Origin: Croceibacterium segetis
GTDB lineage: Bacteria; Pseudomonadota; Alphaproteobacteria; Sphingomonadales; Sphingomonadaceae
Direction: 5' to 3'
DNA: 64,000 nt
Assembly (NCBI RefSeq): GCF_011320115.1
Contig: NZ_JAANOZ010000005.1
Coordinates: 186,001-250,000, forward strand
The notes below the pieces were generated by a model, which saw nothing but the letters and a program-made list of their open reading frames with translations, was not told where the DNA came from and made no database searches. Position numbers and translations under genes: made by a program. This document shows, in pieces, positions 28,044-36,323 of this stretch. How positions within the stretch are numbered: the stretch's first letter is position 1; the number at the start of each line of letters is the position of its first letter.

Positions 28044-28062
28044 GGGCTGCCCCTAAGCGAGT

Positions 28063-28539
28063 TTAGCCGATATCGGAACGCCTGAGGTCGCGGGCCTTGG
28101 TGAGGATGATGTCTTCGAGCTTCTGCACGGTCGCGGCCTGCACCGGGGCGGCGACCCAGGTGCCGTTCTGCAGCACTTCGCGGCTGGCGGCGACGCGCAG
28201 GGCGTCGGCGCGCAAGTCCCGGTCGAGGATCGAAACCGACAGCTTGACCCGCTCGCTGGGGTTGCTGGGGTTGGAATACCAGTCGGTGACGATCACCCCG
28301 CCGGCGCTGTCGGCCTGGGTCAGCGGCATGAAGGAAAGTGTCTCGAGGCTGGCGCGCCACAAATAGGAATTGACGCCGATCGAGGTGATCGAGGCCGAGG
28401 CGACGTCGCCGGCGCGGCTCTTGGGCTTGTGGGCGCAGCCGCCGAGGGGGAGGCCGAGCGCGGCGACGAAGGCAATCCCGACAGCGGGGCGCAGGGCCAA
28501 ATGACGAAGAGCTGCGGTGGAGATCGTCGGAAATGCCAT
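28063..28539 (-). CDS. DUF3576 lipoprotein
   Basis: This is a 158-residue protein of unknown function. ATG 28537-28539 is preferred because AGGA lies 6 bp upstream; two further in-frame ATGs (to 28566) lack sites. The N-terminus is positively charged, then hydrophobic, ending GLPLGGC (Cys35), a lipobox. The mature part carries the DUF3576 pattern SIGVNSYLWRASLETLSFMPL and VTDWY. It is commonly the gene before leuS in alphaproteobacteria. It would act at the outer membrane or periplasm. Confidence 0.88.
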   Translation of the reverse strand: MAFPTISTAALRHLALRPAVGIAFVAALGLPLGGCAHKPKSRAGDVASASITSIGVNSYLWRASLETLSFMPLTQADSAGGVIVTDWYSNPSNPSERVKLSVSILDRDLRADALRVAASREVLQNGTWVAAPVQAATVQKLEDIILTKARDLRRSDIG

Positions 28540-28874
28540 TCTCGGTCCTGTCATACTGGCGGGCACGCCCGCCCGTGAGCGCCTCTATAGCTTGCCCGCC
28601 GCGCGCGGCAAGGTGGCGCGGGAACGGCCCGTGAATGGCCGCTTGGCCAGTGAACGGCCGCTTAACCGCAAGCGAATTCTGTGGGCCGCATGCAACACCC
28701 TTGCAAAACAACGGAGTCGAATCGGATTCAGCGCTTTGCGCGGGCCCCGTCTTGTGCCTATCGTCCGCCAACACCACTGGACGTGCGTCGAGTCTGTGAG
28801 CGGTCAGGAACCGTTCAGGCCGACAAGCGTCAAGGGAGGTGAGGCACTCGCTCGGTAAGAAAGGCGTGCGCGTC
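28540..28874. other. 335-bp divergent intergenic region with tandem repeat
   Basis: No gene is seen between the DUF3576 gene and the exported-protein gene. It holds a perfect hairpin of GGCGGGC and GCCCGCC arms (28558-28573) just outside the DUF3576 start, and two tandem 19-bp units (28631-28668). A purine-rich GGGAGG (28832-28837) lies 38 bp before the chosen ATG of the next gene. It probably holds both promoters. Confidence 0.6.
28631..28668. repeat. two tandem 19-bp units, 15 of 19 identical
   Basis: Units at 28631-28649 and 28650-28668 share the core GTGAAYGGCCGCTT. A shorter third relative (GAACGGCCC) precedes them. Units of this length in a divergent promoter region suggest protein binding to one helix face over nearly two turns, but no protein is known. 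Confidence 0.5.
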
Positions 28875-29627
28875 ATGGGGCATAAGCGTTACAGCAGCAA
28901 ACGGGGCGGCCTGACCGCGTCCGTCGCGGCTGTCGCGCTCGTTCTCGCCGTCGCGCCGACCGCGGGCTTTGCCCTCGACGCCCTCGACAAGGGCGGCCTG
29001 AACCTCGCGAGTAGCGATTTTTCCTTCACCCCGGCGTCGGTCGATCCCAAGCTTGCCCGCTTCGTGGCCGAACGGGCGACCGGGATAGCACGGATGACGC
29101 GCTTCACGCCGGCCCGAGTTGCCGAGCGGGGCAAGCGCTCGTTGACCGTCGCGGTGCGGGTCGGCGAGGAATCGGCACAAGCGATCCAGGTGCGCTCGGC
29201 GATTGCCTCCGCGCAGGACCAGATGGGCGGCGCCGCCGGTGTGCGGATCGTTTCGGCGCGCTATAACCTCGGCCTCGCACGCGGGTACCAGAGCTTCGCC
29301 CAGCCGACGGTGCTCTCGAAGAAGCTTTCCGACGCGGCGATCCCGGACTTGTCGAGCTTCAAGCCGGCGCCGTTGCAGCCGGAGCAGAGCCGGCTGGTTT
29401 CGCGCGTCGCGCTCGCCCACGAGGAAAAGCCCGGCGTCACTCCGCGCACTCGCGAAGCCTTGGGCGAACAGTCGCTCGACGTCGCCACCAGCTATCGCCT
29501 GACCCGCAACCTCGATGTCTCAGCCGGCTTGCGCTATTCGCAGGATCGCGACCGCATCGCCCCGGCCGCCGAGCCGACGCCGCAGGACAGCCAGGCGTTC
29601 TACGTGGGAACGCAGTTCCGCTTCTGA
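28875..29627 (+). CDS. exported protein of unknown function, barrel-like C-terminus
   Basis: This 250-residue protein has a charged N-terminus (KRYSSKRGG) and a signal helix ending near ALDALDKGG. I take the ATG at 28875; the in-frame GTG at 28839 lies inside the purine-rich GGGAGGTGAG stretch. The C-terminal 50 residues alternate polar and hydrophobic (ATSYRLTRNLDVSAGLRYS) and end FYVGTQFRF with a final Phe, as in outer-membrane beta-barrels. I do not recognise a family with confidence. A strong terminator follows, so it is probably a single-gene unit. Confidence 0.7.
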   Translation: MGHKRYSSKRGGLTASVAAVALVLAVAPTAGFALDALDKGGLNLASSDFSFTPASVDPKLARFVAERATGIARMTRFTPARVAERGKRSLTVAVRVGEESAQAIQVRSAIASAQDQMGGAAGVRIVSARYNLGLARGYQSFAQPTVLSKKLSDAAIPDLSSFKPAPLQPEQSRLVSRVALAHEEKPGVTPRTREALGEQSLDVATSYRLTRNLDVSAGLRYSQDRDRIAPAAEPTPQDSQAFYVGTQFRF

Positions 29628-29651
29628 CGCGTCGCGCCGGCTCGCCGATGC

Positions 29652-29676
29652 ACCCCGCTTCGGCGGGGTTTTTCTT
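29652..29676 (+). terminator. rho-independent terminator
   Basis: A perfect stem of ACCCCGC and GCGGGGT (29652-29658, 29663-29669) with a TTCG loop is followed directly by a T-run. It ends the exported-protein gene. Confidence 0.9.
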
Positions 29677-29743
29677 TGCGGAAGGCAGGGCTCCGGCTAG
29701 GCAGGGCTTCGGAGCGGAGTCATCGAGACCTGAAGGAGATTCT

Positions 29744-30466
29744 ATGTCGCGCGTAGCCATCGTCACCGGAGGTACCCGGGGTATCGGCAGGGCCATCAGC
29801 GAAGCGCTCAAGGCAGAGGGGCTTACGGTGGTTGCGAACTACGCCGGCAACGACGAAAAGGCCCGCGTCTTCACGGGCGAGACCGGCATCCCCGCTTACA
29901 AGTGGGACGTCGGCGATCACCAGGCGTGCGTCGACGGCTGCGCCCGAGTGGCGAGCGAAGTCGGCCCGATCGACGTGCTGGTCAACAACGCCGGAATCAC
30001 CCGCGACGCCACGCTGCTCAAGATGAGTTTCGAGGACTGGTACGATGTGATGCGGATCAACCTCGGCGGCTGCTTCAACATGGCCAAAGGCTGCTTTGCC
30101 GGGATGAAGGAGCGCGGCTGGGGCCGGATCGTCAACATCGGCTCGATCAACGGCCAGGCCGGTCAGTATGGCCAGGTCAACTATGCGGCGGCGAAGAGCG
30201 GCATCCATGGCTTCACCAAGGCGCTGGCGCAGGAAGGGGCGCGCTTCGGGATCACCGTCAACGCGATCGCCCCGGGCTACATCGACACCGACATGGTCGC
30301 CGCGGTACCGGAGAACGTGCTCGAGAAGATCGTCGCGCGGATTCCGGTCGGCCGCCTCGGCCATGCCGAGGAGATCGCCCGCGGGGTGACCTTCCTGTGC
30401 TCGGAGCACGCCGGGTTCGTCACGGGCTCGACGCTCAGCATCAACGGCGGGCAGCACATGTATTGA
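29744..30466 (+). CDS. phaB: acetoacetyl-CoA reductase
   Basis: PhaB reduces acetoacetyl-CoA to 3-hydroxybutyryl-CoA with NADPH, supplying polyhydroxybutyrate synthesis. The 240-residue short-chain dehydrogenase has TGGTRGIG (8-15), NNAG (81-84) and the catalytic Ser134, Tyr147 and Lys151. The WGRIVNIGSINGQAGQYGQ stretch is specific to PhaB over FabG. AAGGAG lies 5 bp before the ATG. No polymerase or thiolase gene is in this window. fumC follows after 55 bp. Confidence 0.9.
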   Translation: MSRVAIVTGGTRGIGRAISEALKAEGLTVVANYAGNDEKARVFTGETGIPAYKWDVGDHQACVDGCARVASEVGPIDVLVNNAGITRDATLLKMSFEDWYDVMRINLGGCFNMAKGCFAGMKERGWGRIVNIGSINGQAGQYGQVNYAAAKSGIHGFTKALAQEGARFGITVNAIAPGYIDTDMVAAVPENVLEKIVARIPVGRLGHAEEIARGVTFLCSEHAGFVTGSTLSINGGQHMY

Positions 30467-30521
30467 CGGCGGCGTTCGCATTGCCCGGGACTTTCGGCGC
30501 TCGCGCCACTAGGTTGCAGGG

Positions 30522-31916
30522 ATGAGCAAGACGCGCATCGAAACCGACAGCTTCGGCGAGATCGCCGTTCCGGCCGAGCGGCTATGGGGAGCGCAGACCC
30601 AGCGCAGCCTGGAGAACTTCCGCATCGGCGGCGAACGGATGCCGCTGCCGGTGGTGCACGCCCTCGGGGTGATCAAGGGCGCGGCGGCGCGCGCGAACCG
30701 CAAGCTGGGCCTGCTCGACAACAGACTGGCCGGCGCGATTGAAGCCGCCGCCGCCGAAGTCGCCGCTGGCAGGCTCGACGGCGAGTTCCCGCTGGTCGTG
30801 TGGCAGACCGGCTCGGGCACGCAGAGCAACATGAACGCCAACGAGGTCATCGCCAACAAGGCCAACCTCGCGCTCGGCGGCGAGCTCGGGGCGAAGAGCC
30901 CGGTGCACCCGAACGACCACGTCAACATGAGCCAGTCGTCCAACGATACCTTCCCGAGCGCGATGCATATCGCCGCCGCGCGGGAAGTGACCGGCGAGTT
31001 GGTGCCGGCGCTCAAAGCGATGCACGCGCAACTGGCCTCTAAGAGTCAAGCCTGGGACGCCATCGTCAAGATCGGGCGCACGCACACGCAGGACGCGACG
31101 CCGCTGACGCTGGGGCAGGAGTTCTCCGGTTATGCGCGCCAGGTCGAGGCCGGGATCGAGCGCGTCGAACTGACGTTGCCCGGGCTCTATCAACTGGCCC
31201 AAGGCGGGACGGCGGTCGGTACCGGGCTCAATGCCCCGAAGGGCTTTGCCGACCTCGTCGCCGCCGAGATCGCCGAGGCGACCGGGTTGCCGTTCGTCAG
31301 TGCGCCGAACAAGTTTGAGGCGCTCGCTTCGCAGGACGCGCTGTTGTTTGCCCACGGCGCGCTCGCCACCCTGGCGGCGGCGCTCCACAAGATCGCCAAT
31401 GACATCCGGCTGCTCGGCTCGGGCCCGCGCTCGGGCCTCGGCGAGCTGGCGCTCCCGGAAAACGAACCAGGTTCGTCGATCATGCCCGGCAAGGTCAACC
31501 CGACGCAATGCGAAGCGCTGACGCAAGTCTGCGCGCAAGTGTTCGGCAACCAGGCGGCGATCCAGTTCGCCGACAGCCAGGGCCAGTTCGAACTCAACAC
31601 CTACCGCCCGGCGATGGCCAGCGCCTTCCTTCAATCGGTGCGGCTGCTGGCCGACGCGTCGGCGAGCTTCACCGAACATTTGCTCGAAGGTCTCGAACCG
31701 CGGCGCGAGAACATCAACGCCGGGGTTGAGCGCTCGTTAATGCTGGTCACCGCGCTGGCGCCGACGATCGGCTACGACAAGGCGGCCAAGATCGCCAAGG
31801 CGGCGCATGAGCAAGCGATCACCTTGCGCGAGGCGGCGCTCGCCAGCGGCGCGGTCAGCCCGGAGGACTACGACCGCATCGTGCGGCCGGAGACGATGCT
31901 CGGCCCGGACCGTTGA
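30522..31916 (+). CDS. fumC: class II fumarate hydratase
   Basis: FumC converts fumarate to malate in the TCA cycle. It is 464 residues with the superfamily signature [11 protein letters not shown] (317-327), the catalytic histidine region [21 protein letters not shown] and [15 protein letters not shown]. The length is normal for the iron-independent type. The stop codon overlaps the TTG start of the small downstream gene. Confidence 0.96.
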   Translation: MSKTRIETDSFGEIAVPAERLWGAQTQRSLENFRIGGERMPLPVVHALGVIKGAAARANRKLGLLDNRLAGAIEAAAAEVAAGRLDGEFPLVVWQTGSGTQSNMNANEVIANKANLALGGELGAKSPVHPNDHVNMSQSSNDTFPSAMHIAAAREVTGELVPALKAMHAQLASKSQAWDAIVKIGRTHTQDATPLTLGQEFSGYARQVEAGIERVELTLPGLYQLAQGGTAVGTGLNAPKGFADLVAAEIAEATGLPFVSAPNKFEALASQDALLFAHGALATLAAALHKIANDIRLLGSGPRSGLGELALPENEPGSSIMPGKVNPTQCEALTQVCAQVFGNQAAIQFADSQGQFELNTYRPAMASAFLQSVRLLADASASFTEHLLEGLEPRRENINAGVERSLMLVTALAPTIGYDKAAKIAKAAHEQAITLREAALASGAVSPEDYDRIVRPETMLGPDR

Positions 31917-32149
31917 GCGACGTGCCCTACCACCCGCCGGTCAAGCGTTCGGTCGAGATCGCCGGGCACAAGACCTCGATCAGCCTCGAACCGCTGTTCT
32001 GGAACATGCTTCGCGCCGCGGCGATGCGCGAAGGCGTGCCGCTCAACGCGCTGGTCGCGCGGATCGACGAGGAACGAATTCGCGCCGACACCCCGCCCGG
32101 GCTCGCCGGCGCGATCCGCCTCTGGCTGGTGGCGAACGGTGCTCAGTAG
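31913..32149 (+). CDS. ribbon-helix-helix small protein
   Basis: This 78-residue protein has the pattern [20 protein letters not shown] followed by [13 protein letters not shown]. These are the strand and first helix of the RHH_4-type domain often found beside fumC in alphaproteobacteria. It is probably a DNA-binding regulator or antitoxin-like protein. The start is a TTG at 31913-31915 that overlaps the fumC stop (TTGA), implying coupling; a GTG at 31922 is the alternative. No toxin gene is nearby. Its end overlaps the convergent small gene by 7 bp. Confidence 0.8.
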   Translation: MSDVPYHPPVKRSVEIAGHKTSISLEPLFWNMLRAAAMREGVPLNALVARIDEERIRADTPPGLAGAIRLWLVANGAQ

Positions 32150-32385
32150 TTCGAGGGCGGGTCCGACGCGGGGAAGCTCTGGTCGACTTCCTCGTCGGTC
32201 TTCTCCCATGTGCGTTTGGGCTTGTCGGCCATCGCCTCGGGCCCCGCGTCGCGCACCTTGGCGAAGTTCTCGTCGCCGGGCTGACCGGTGGCGAACGCAG
32301 CCGGCGAACGCGACTGCTGGCTTTCGTAATACTTGTAGGCAACGTAGCCGAGCGCCCCGAGCGCGGCGAGCTTGAGCAGAGCCAT
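32143..32385 (-). CDS. small single-span membrane protein with conserved acidic tail
   Basis: This 80-residue protein begins with a short hydrophobic helix (LLKLAALGALGYVAYKYY) and then has a soluble tail ending [15 protein letters not shown]. That tail (D-x-S-F-P-A-S-D-P-P) recurs in many small proteobacterial proteins of unknown function. The first half resembles YtxH-like membrane anchors. AAGGAG lies 7 bp before the ATG. It stands between convergent and divergent neighbours (RHH protein and galU), so it has its own promoter. Confidence 0.8.
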   Translation of the reverse strand: MALLKLAALGALGYVAYKYYESQQSRSPAAFATGQPGDENFAKVRDAGPEAMADKPKRTWEKTDEEVDQSFPASDPPSNY

Positions 32386-32523
32386 GACGATCTCCTTCTT
32401 TCCTTCGCCACCTGCAACGCTCGGCGCCCGCCTTGGGTCCACTCGGGACGTCGTGAATCGGGACCCGCTCGGGCCGCGCTGCGCCATTGACGGCAGGCCC
32501 GCCGCACCCGTATCGCCGCGCGC

Positions 32524-33402
32524 ATGACCAGCCCCCGCAAGCCGATCCGCAAAGCGGTGTTCCCGGTTGCCGGACTGGGAACCCGCTTCCTCCCCGCGAC
32601 CAAGGCGATCCCCAAGGAACTGCTGCCGATCGTCGACCGGCCGCTGATCCAGTACGCGGTCGACGAGGCACGCGAGGCCGGCATCGAGCAGATGATCTTC
32701 GTCACCGGCCGCGGCAAGACCGCCATCGTCGAGCACTTCGATGTAGCCTACGAGCTCGAGGCGACGATGAGCGAGCGCGGCAAGGACATGGCGATCCTCG
32801 AGCCGACCCGGTTCACACCCGGCGACATCATCACAGTCCGCCAGCAGGTTCCACTCGGGCTGGGTCACGCGATCTGGTGCGCGCGGGCGATCGTCGGCGA
32901 CGAACCGTTCGCGATCATCCTTCCCGACGAGTTGATGGTCGGCACGCCGGGCTGCATGGCGCAGATGGTCGAGGCCTATAACGAGGTCGGCGGCAACCTG
33001 ATCAGCGTGCTCGAACTGCCGCGCGAGGAAGTCTCGAGCTACGGCGTGATCGATCCCGGCGAAACCCGCGGCGCGCTGACCGAGGTCCGCGGCCTGGTCG
33101 AGAAGCCGCCTGTTGAACTGGCGCCGTCGAATAAGATCGTCTCGGGCCGCTACATCCTCCAGCCGGAAGTCATGCGCACGCTCGAGAACCAGGAAAAAGG
33201 CGCCGGCGGCGAGATCCAGCTGACCGACGCGATGGCCCGGATGATCGGGCAGCAGCCGTTCCACGCGGTCACGTTCAACGGGCGCCGGTTCGATTGCGGA
33301 AGCAAGACCGGCTTCGTCGAGGCGACGCTGGCGCTCGCGCTCGAACGCCCCGACATGGGCGCAGAGGTGCGCGCGATGGCCGAGCGCCTGCTGGCGCGTT
33401 AG
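32524..33402 (+). CDS. galU: UTP-glucose-1-phosphate uridylyltransferase
   Basis: GalU makes UDP-glucose for polysaccharide and glycolipid synthesis. The 292-residue protein has the GalU-type loop VAGLGTRFLPATKAIPKELL (15-34), the lysine that binds the sugar phosphate, LPDELM (138-143) and the late VEKPP segment. Length is typical. UDP-glucose would feed sphingolipid glycosylation and capsule. The gene lies alone on its strand and ends in a shared terminator with the M23 peptidase. Confidence 0.95.
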   Translation: MTSPRKPIRKAVFPVAGLGTRFLPATKAIPKELLPIVDRPLIQYAVDEAREAGIEQMIFVTGRGKTAIVEHFDVAYELEATMSERGKDMAILEPTRFTPGDIITVRQQVPLGLGHAIWCARAIVGDEPFAIILPDELMVGTPGCMAQMVEAYNEVGGNLISVLELPREEVSSYGVIDPGETRGALTEVRGLVEKPPVELAPSNKIVSGRYILQPEVMRTLENQEKGAGGEIQLTDAMARMIGQQPFHAVTFNGRRFDCGSKTGFVEATLALALERPDMGAEVRAMAERLLAR

Positions 33403-33415
33403 GGCAAACGAAAAC

Positions 33416-33437
33416 GGCGGCGAGATCGCTCGCCGCC
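33416..33437. terminator. bidirectional terminator between galU and the M23 peptidase
   Basis: GGCGGCGAG and CTCGCCGCC form a perfect 9-bp stem with a 4-base loop. The plus side is followed by CTTTC; the minus side by GTTTTCGTTT. It fits two convergent genes ending 14 bp (galU) and 26 bp (peptidase) away. Confidence 0.75.
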
Positions 33438-33462
33438 CTTTCGCCAGCCGTCCAGGAAAGCG

Positions 33463-34161
33463 TTATTCGTCGTCGCCGCCGCCGAGCGCCGTGGCGTTCG
33501 CAGCAACCGCCAGCGTGCCCAGCTGCATGTAGGGGGTGGGATCGACCGCCTCGCCGTCGATGCGCACTTCGTAATGCAGGTGCGGACCGGTCGAGCGACC
33601 GGTGCTGCCGACGTACCCGATCACGTCACCCTTGTGGACCTGCTGGCCTTCGACGACGTTGTATGCCGACAGGTGGCCGTAGCGGGTTTCCATGTCCCCG
33701 CCGTGGGCGATCTCGATGAAATTGCCGTAGCTGCTGAACCACGAAGCCTTTTCGACAACCCCGTCGGCAGGAGCGAGAACCGGGGTGCCCGAGGCGACCG
33801 CCAGGTCGAGACCTTTGTGCATGCGGGTGCCGCCGAGGATCGGGTGCTCGCGCTCGCCGAAAGAGCTGCTCAGGCGGAATCCCTGGACCGGCGCGATCGA
33901 GGGCACGGCCACCATCGGCTGCGGCGCCCCGATCCGGCTGCCCGGGCTGTCGAGCTTCTTCCAGCTGGCGAACAGTTGGGTGAATTCCTTGTCGCCCCGG
34001 CCAAGCGGACCGGCCGCTTCGCCCTTGATGGCGCCGGAGATCTGCGTCGTGGCCGCGGTGCCGGTTGCCGAGGCGTCGTTGGCCATCGCCGGATGAGCCG
34101 CGATCGCGCCCGCCGCGATGGCGAGGCCTGCGACAGCGCGAATGGCCCGGTTGATAAGCAT
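33463..34161 (-). CDS. secreted M23 family peptidase (LytM-like)
   Basis: This 232-residue periplasmic peptidoglycan peptidase, or LytM-like activator of amidases, has a signal peptide (about residues 1-27, cut after AMA). It has all the zinc ligands of active M23 enzymes: His115 and Asp119 in HKGLDLA, and His196 in HLHYEV. His194 is also present as the general base. The presence of all ligands argues for a true enzyme. A short linker of 60 residues precedes the domain, and no LysM or coiled coil is attached. Confidence 0.92.
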   Translation of the reverse strand: MLINRAIRAVAGLAIAAGAIAAHPAMANDASATGTAATTQISGAIKGEAAGPLGRGDKEFTQLFASWKKLDSPGSRIGAPQPMVAVPSIAPVQGFRLSSSFGEREHPILGGTRMHKGLDLAVASGTPVLAPADGVVEKASWFSSYGNFIEIAHGGDMETRYGHLSAYNVVEGQQVHKGDVIGYVGSTGRSTGPHLHYEVRIDGEAVDPTPYMQLGTLAVAANATALGGGDDE

Positions 34162-34547
34162 GCGACCTAGTTCCCGTCCTTGGCCGGCCGCATATGTGGC
34201 CGGTGAATCCCATCAGAGGCGCCCGAACCGTTCACAGATCTGGGCCTCGCGAATTTTTTGGAGATGGTCGGAACCCCCCGCCCGTCTCGCTGGTTGGGAG
34301 GTAACGGGGAAAAAGTTAACTACGCAACACCAGCGCCCCAACTGCGCGACCAACCGGCTGCTCGGCGCGGCGAGTCGTTGAATGGCGGCTATGGATCGCT
34401 ATCAGATAGCCAATCATCCGAATTCGGGCACAATCGTGCGCACGGCTTACCGTGCGCGAGGAACGGCTCAAGGAACGCTTGGCGCATATCGCTCAATGGC
34501 GAATCATGCCGTCAATGATTCGTCGCAAAAGCGACCGACCGGCCGGT
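34162..34547. other. 386-bp intergenic region
   Basis: I see no gene here. It contains a perfect 8-bp hairpin (GCGCACGG and CCGTGCGC, loop CTTA, 34438-34457) without a T-run, and a GGCTAT/ATAGCC imperfect pair near 34387-34411. The promoter of the M23 peptidase must lie in the left part. The right part follows the end of the glycosyltransferase gene. A small RNA cannot be excluded. Confidence 0.5.
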
Positions 34548-35762
34548 CTAATTGATCGGGTTTTGACTCGCGGGCCCCTGGACCGCCTGAGGTTGGCGAC
34601 TTGATCGGGCTTCCGCCTGCCTTGTGAGAGACGAGCGATACCCCAGCTTGTGGCGCGTGCGAACATCGAGGCGTTCGCAAGGTCCGAAGGCGGCGAAAGA
34701 CCGCAGCGGTTCGCCTTTCGTCGCAGGTGGCTGCAGCAGTCGCTTCAATTGGACGCCCCAGTAACCGAATTCGCGGCGGAAGAACCTGCCGAATTTCCTC
34801 GTCGTCTCGATTCGGTCGACGGCAAAGCTGGCAGCCACCGACTTTGCCGCTGCGCGCCAGTCACGGACCAGAAAATAGCCCTTCGCCAGCGTGAGGTAAG
34901 CCTGGACGAGCGCTCGCTCGCGCACCTCTTCGGCCAGGCCTTCGTCGCCGACGATATTCTTGATCACGGCGAGCTTGCTCAGCCGCATCATGACGATGTC
35001 GCTGGACATCTGGGCGGTATGAAGGCGATACCCGACGAGGAATTCGCGGACGAGTTCCATCTTCGAGCGGCGAAGCAATTTCAGCTGAAATTCTAGGTCC
35101 TCGCACCCGCCGATGCCGGCCTTGGCATACTCGGAATTGAATCCTCCGACGGCCAGCGCGAGGTCGCGCCGCACAAGCAGGTTGCTGCCGTTGCCGACCG
35201 GGTTCCACACGAGGTGCTCTTCGAAGAAATCGCCCCGCTCGTGCGACGAAGGGGCATCGTCGAGGACGATGTCGAAGCTATCGATCATCCGGTGCAGCGT
35301 ATAGCATGAGCCCCATGCGGGGCTGTGGCCGTGAGCGGCCAGAGCTTCCACCTGCTTCTCGATCTTCAGCGGGTGCCAAAGGTCGTCGGCATCGAGATAG
35401 GCGACATAGAGCGAATCCGCCATTTGCGTGCCGAGGTTGCGCGCCGCGGCCACGCCGGCATTCTCCGTCGTGACGACGCGGACATGGGGATGCTCGTCGG
35501 CGATGCGCCGAGCGATCCGCGCGGTGTCGTCGTCGGAACCGTCGTCGATGACGAGAATGTCCAGATTCGAATAGGTCTGGCCGAGCGCGCTGCCGAGCGC
35601 CCGCTCGATGTAAGATGCCATGTTGTGAGCAGGGATGACTGCCGTAACCTTGGGATGGGCGACCACGTTCGGCAATCCGCTTTCAGTTTCTGCTTCGACC
35701 TTGACGGGAGAAGCCGGGCCCTTCCGATGTGGCAAAGCTCTTGAACCACCCTCACGCAGCAA
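34548..35762 (-). CDS. family 2 glycosyltransferase
   Basis: This is a GT-A-type glycosyltransferase of about 404 codons. Its conserved core starts at VTAVIPAHNMASYIERAL and contains the nucleotide-sugar motifs DDGSDDDT and YLDADDLW (DxD). The C-terminal 150 residues are helical and of unknown role, with an Arg/Gln-rich end. There is no in-frame ATG: the frame opens after a TAA, and the only starts are TTG 35762, later TTGs, or a GTG 32 codons in, just before the core. The true start is uncertain. It may decorate a surface polysaccharide or glycolipid. Confidence 0.8.
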   Translation of the reverse strand: MLREGGSRALPHRKGPASPVKVEAETESGLPNVVAHPKVTAVIPAHNMASYIERALGSALGQTYSNLDILVIDDGSDDDTARIARRIADEHPHVRVVTTENAGVAAARNLGTQMADSLYVAYLDADDLWHPLKIEKQVEALAAHGHSPAWGSCYTLHRMIDSFDIVLDDAPSSHERGDFFEEHLVWNPVGNGSNLLVRRDLALAVGGFNSEYAKAGIGGCEDLEFQLKLLRRSKMELVREFLVGYRLHTAQMSSDIVMMRLSKLAVIKNIVGDEGLAEEVRERALVQAYLTLAKGYFLVRDWRAAAKSVAASFAVDRIETTRKFGRFFRREFGYWGVQLKRLLQPPATKGEPLRSFAAFGPCERLDVRTRHKLGYRSSLTRQAEARSSRQPQAVQGPASQNPIN

Positions 35763-35834
35763 GCGAACAGGGACCCCGGCGCCTTATGCCAAGCTTCCTG
35801 AGGAGCAACAAGCCGTTCCCTTGAAGGGGCGACG

Positions 35835-36323
35835 TCAGTCTTGTATTGGGAAGGTCGCGTTGGCGGCCGCCAGCACCGCTTCGGCATGCCCCTTGACCTT
35901 CACCTTGCGCCACACTTGGACAATCCTGCCCTCCGGATCCACGAGATAAGTGGTGCGCTCCATCCCCATGTAGGTGCGGCCGTATAGCCGCTTTTCCGCC
36001 CAGATGCCGAGCGCATCGGCGAGGCCATTCTCTACCGGGTCGGACGCCAGCGGAGCAACAAGGCCGTATTTGGTGGTGAACTTCTCGTGCTTCTTCGGCG
36101 GATCCTTGCTCACCCCGAGCAAAGCGACGCCCGCCCTTTCGAACTCTGCGGCGAGCGCAGAGAAGTCCTTGTTCTCGGTGGTGCAGCCAGGCGTGTCGTC
36201 CTTCGGGTAGAAGAACATCACCAGCGGTCGGCCACGAAAATCCGATGGCCGCACGCTGCCGCCGCCGGGCGTTTCGAGCGCGATGTCGGGGATCGTGTCG
36301 CCGACGTCCGGACGAGTGGTCAT
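35835..36323 (-). CDS. bcp: peroxiredoxin (Bcp/PrxQ), 1-Cys form
   Basis: This thiol peroxidase reduces hydroperoxides. The 162 residues have the PrxQ motif YPKDDTPGCTTE with peroxidatic Cys47. The resolving cysteine normally five residues later is Lys52 here, and no other Cys occurs, so it belongs to the single-Cys subgroup and needs an external thiol. The ATG overlaps the glnE stop (ATGA). Confidence 0.92.
   Translation of the reverse strand: MTTRPDVGDTIPDIALETPGGGSVRPSDFRGRPLVMFFYPKDDTPGCTTENKDFSALAAEFERAGVALLGVSKDPPKKHEKFTTKYGLVAPLASDPVENGLADALGIWAEKRLYGRTYMGMERTTYLVDPEGRIVQVWRKVKVKGHAEAVLAAANATFPIQD

Noticed and set aside
31913-32149. toxin-antitoxin module with the ribbon-helix-helix protein
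   Set aside because: No toxin-like partner is adjacent; the neighbours are fumC and a convergent membrane protein.
34438-34457. perfect 8-bp hairpin as a terminator or small RNA end
   Set aside because: No T-run follows on either strand and no transcript can be assigned.
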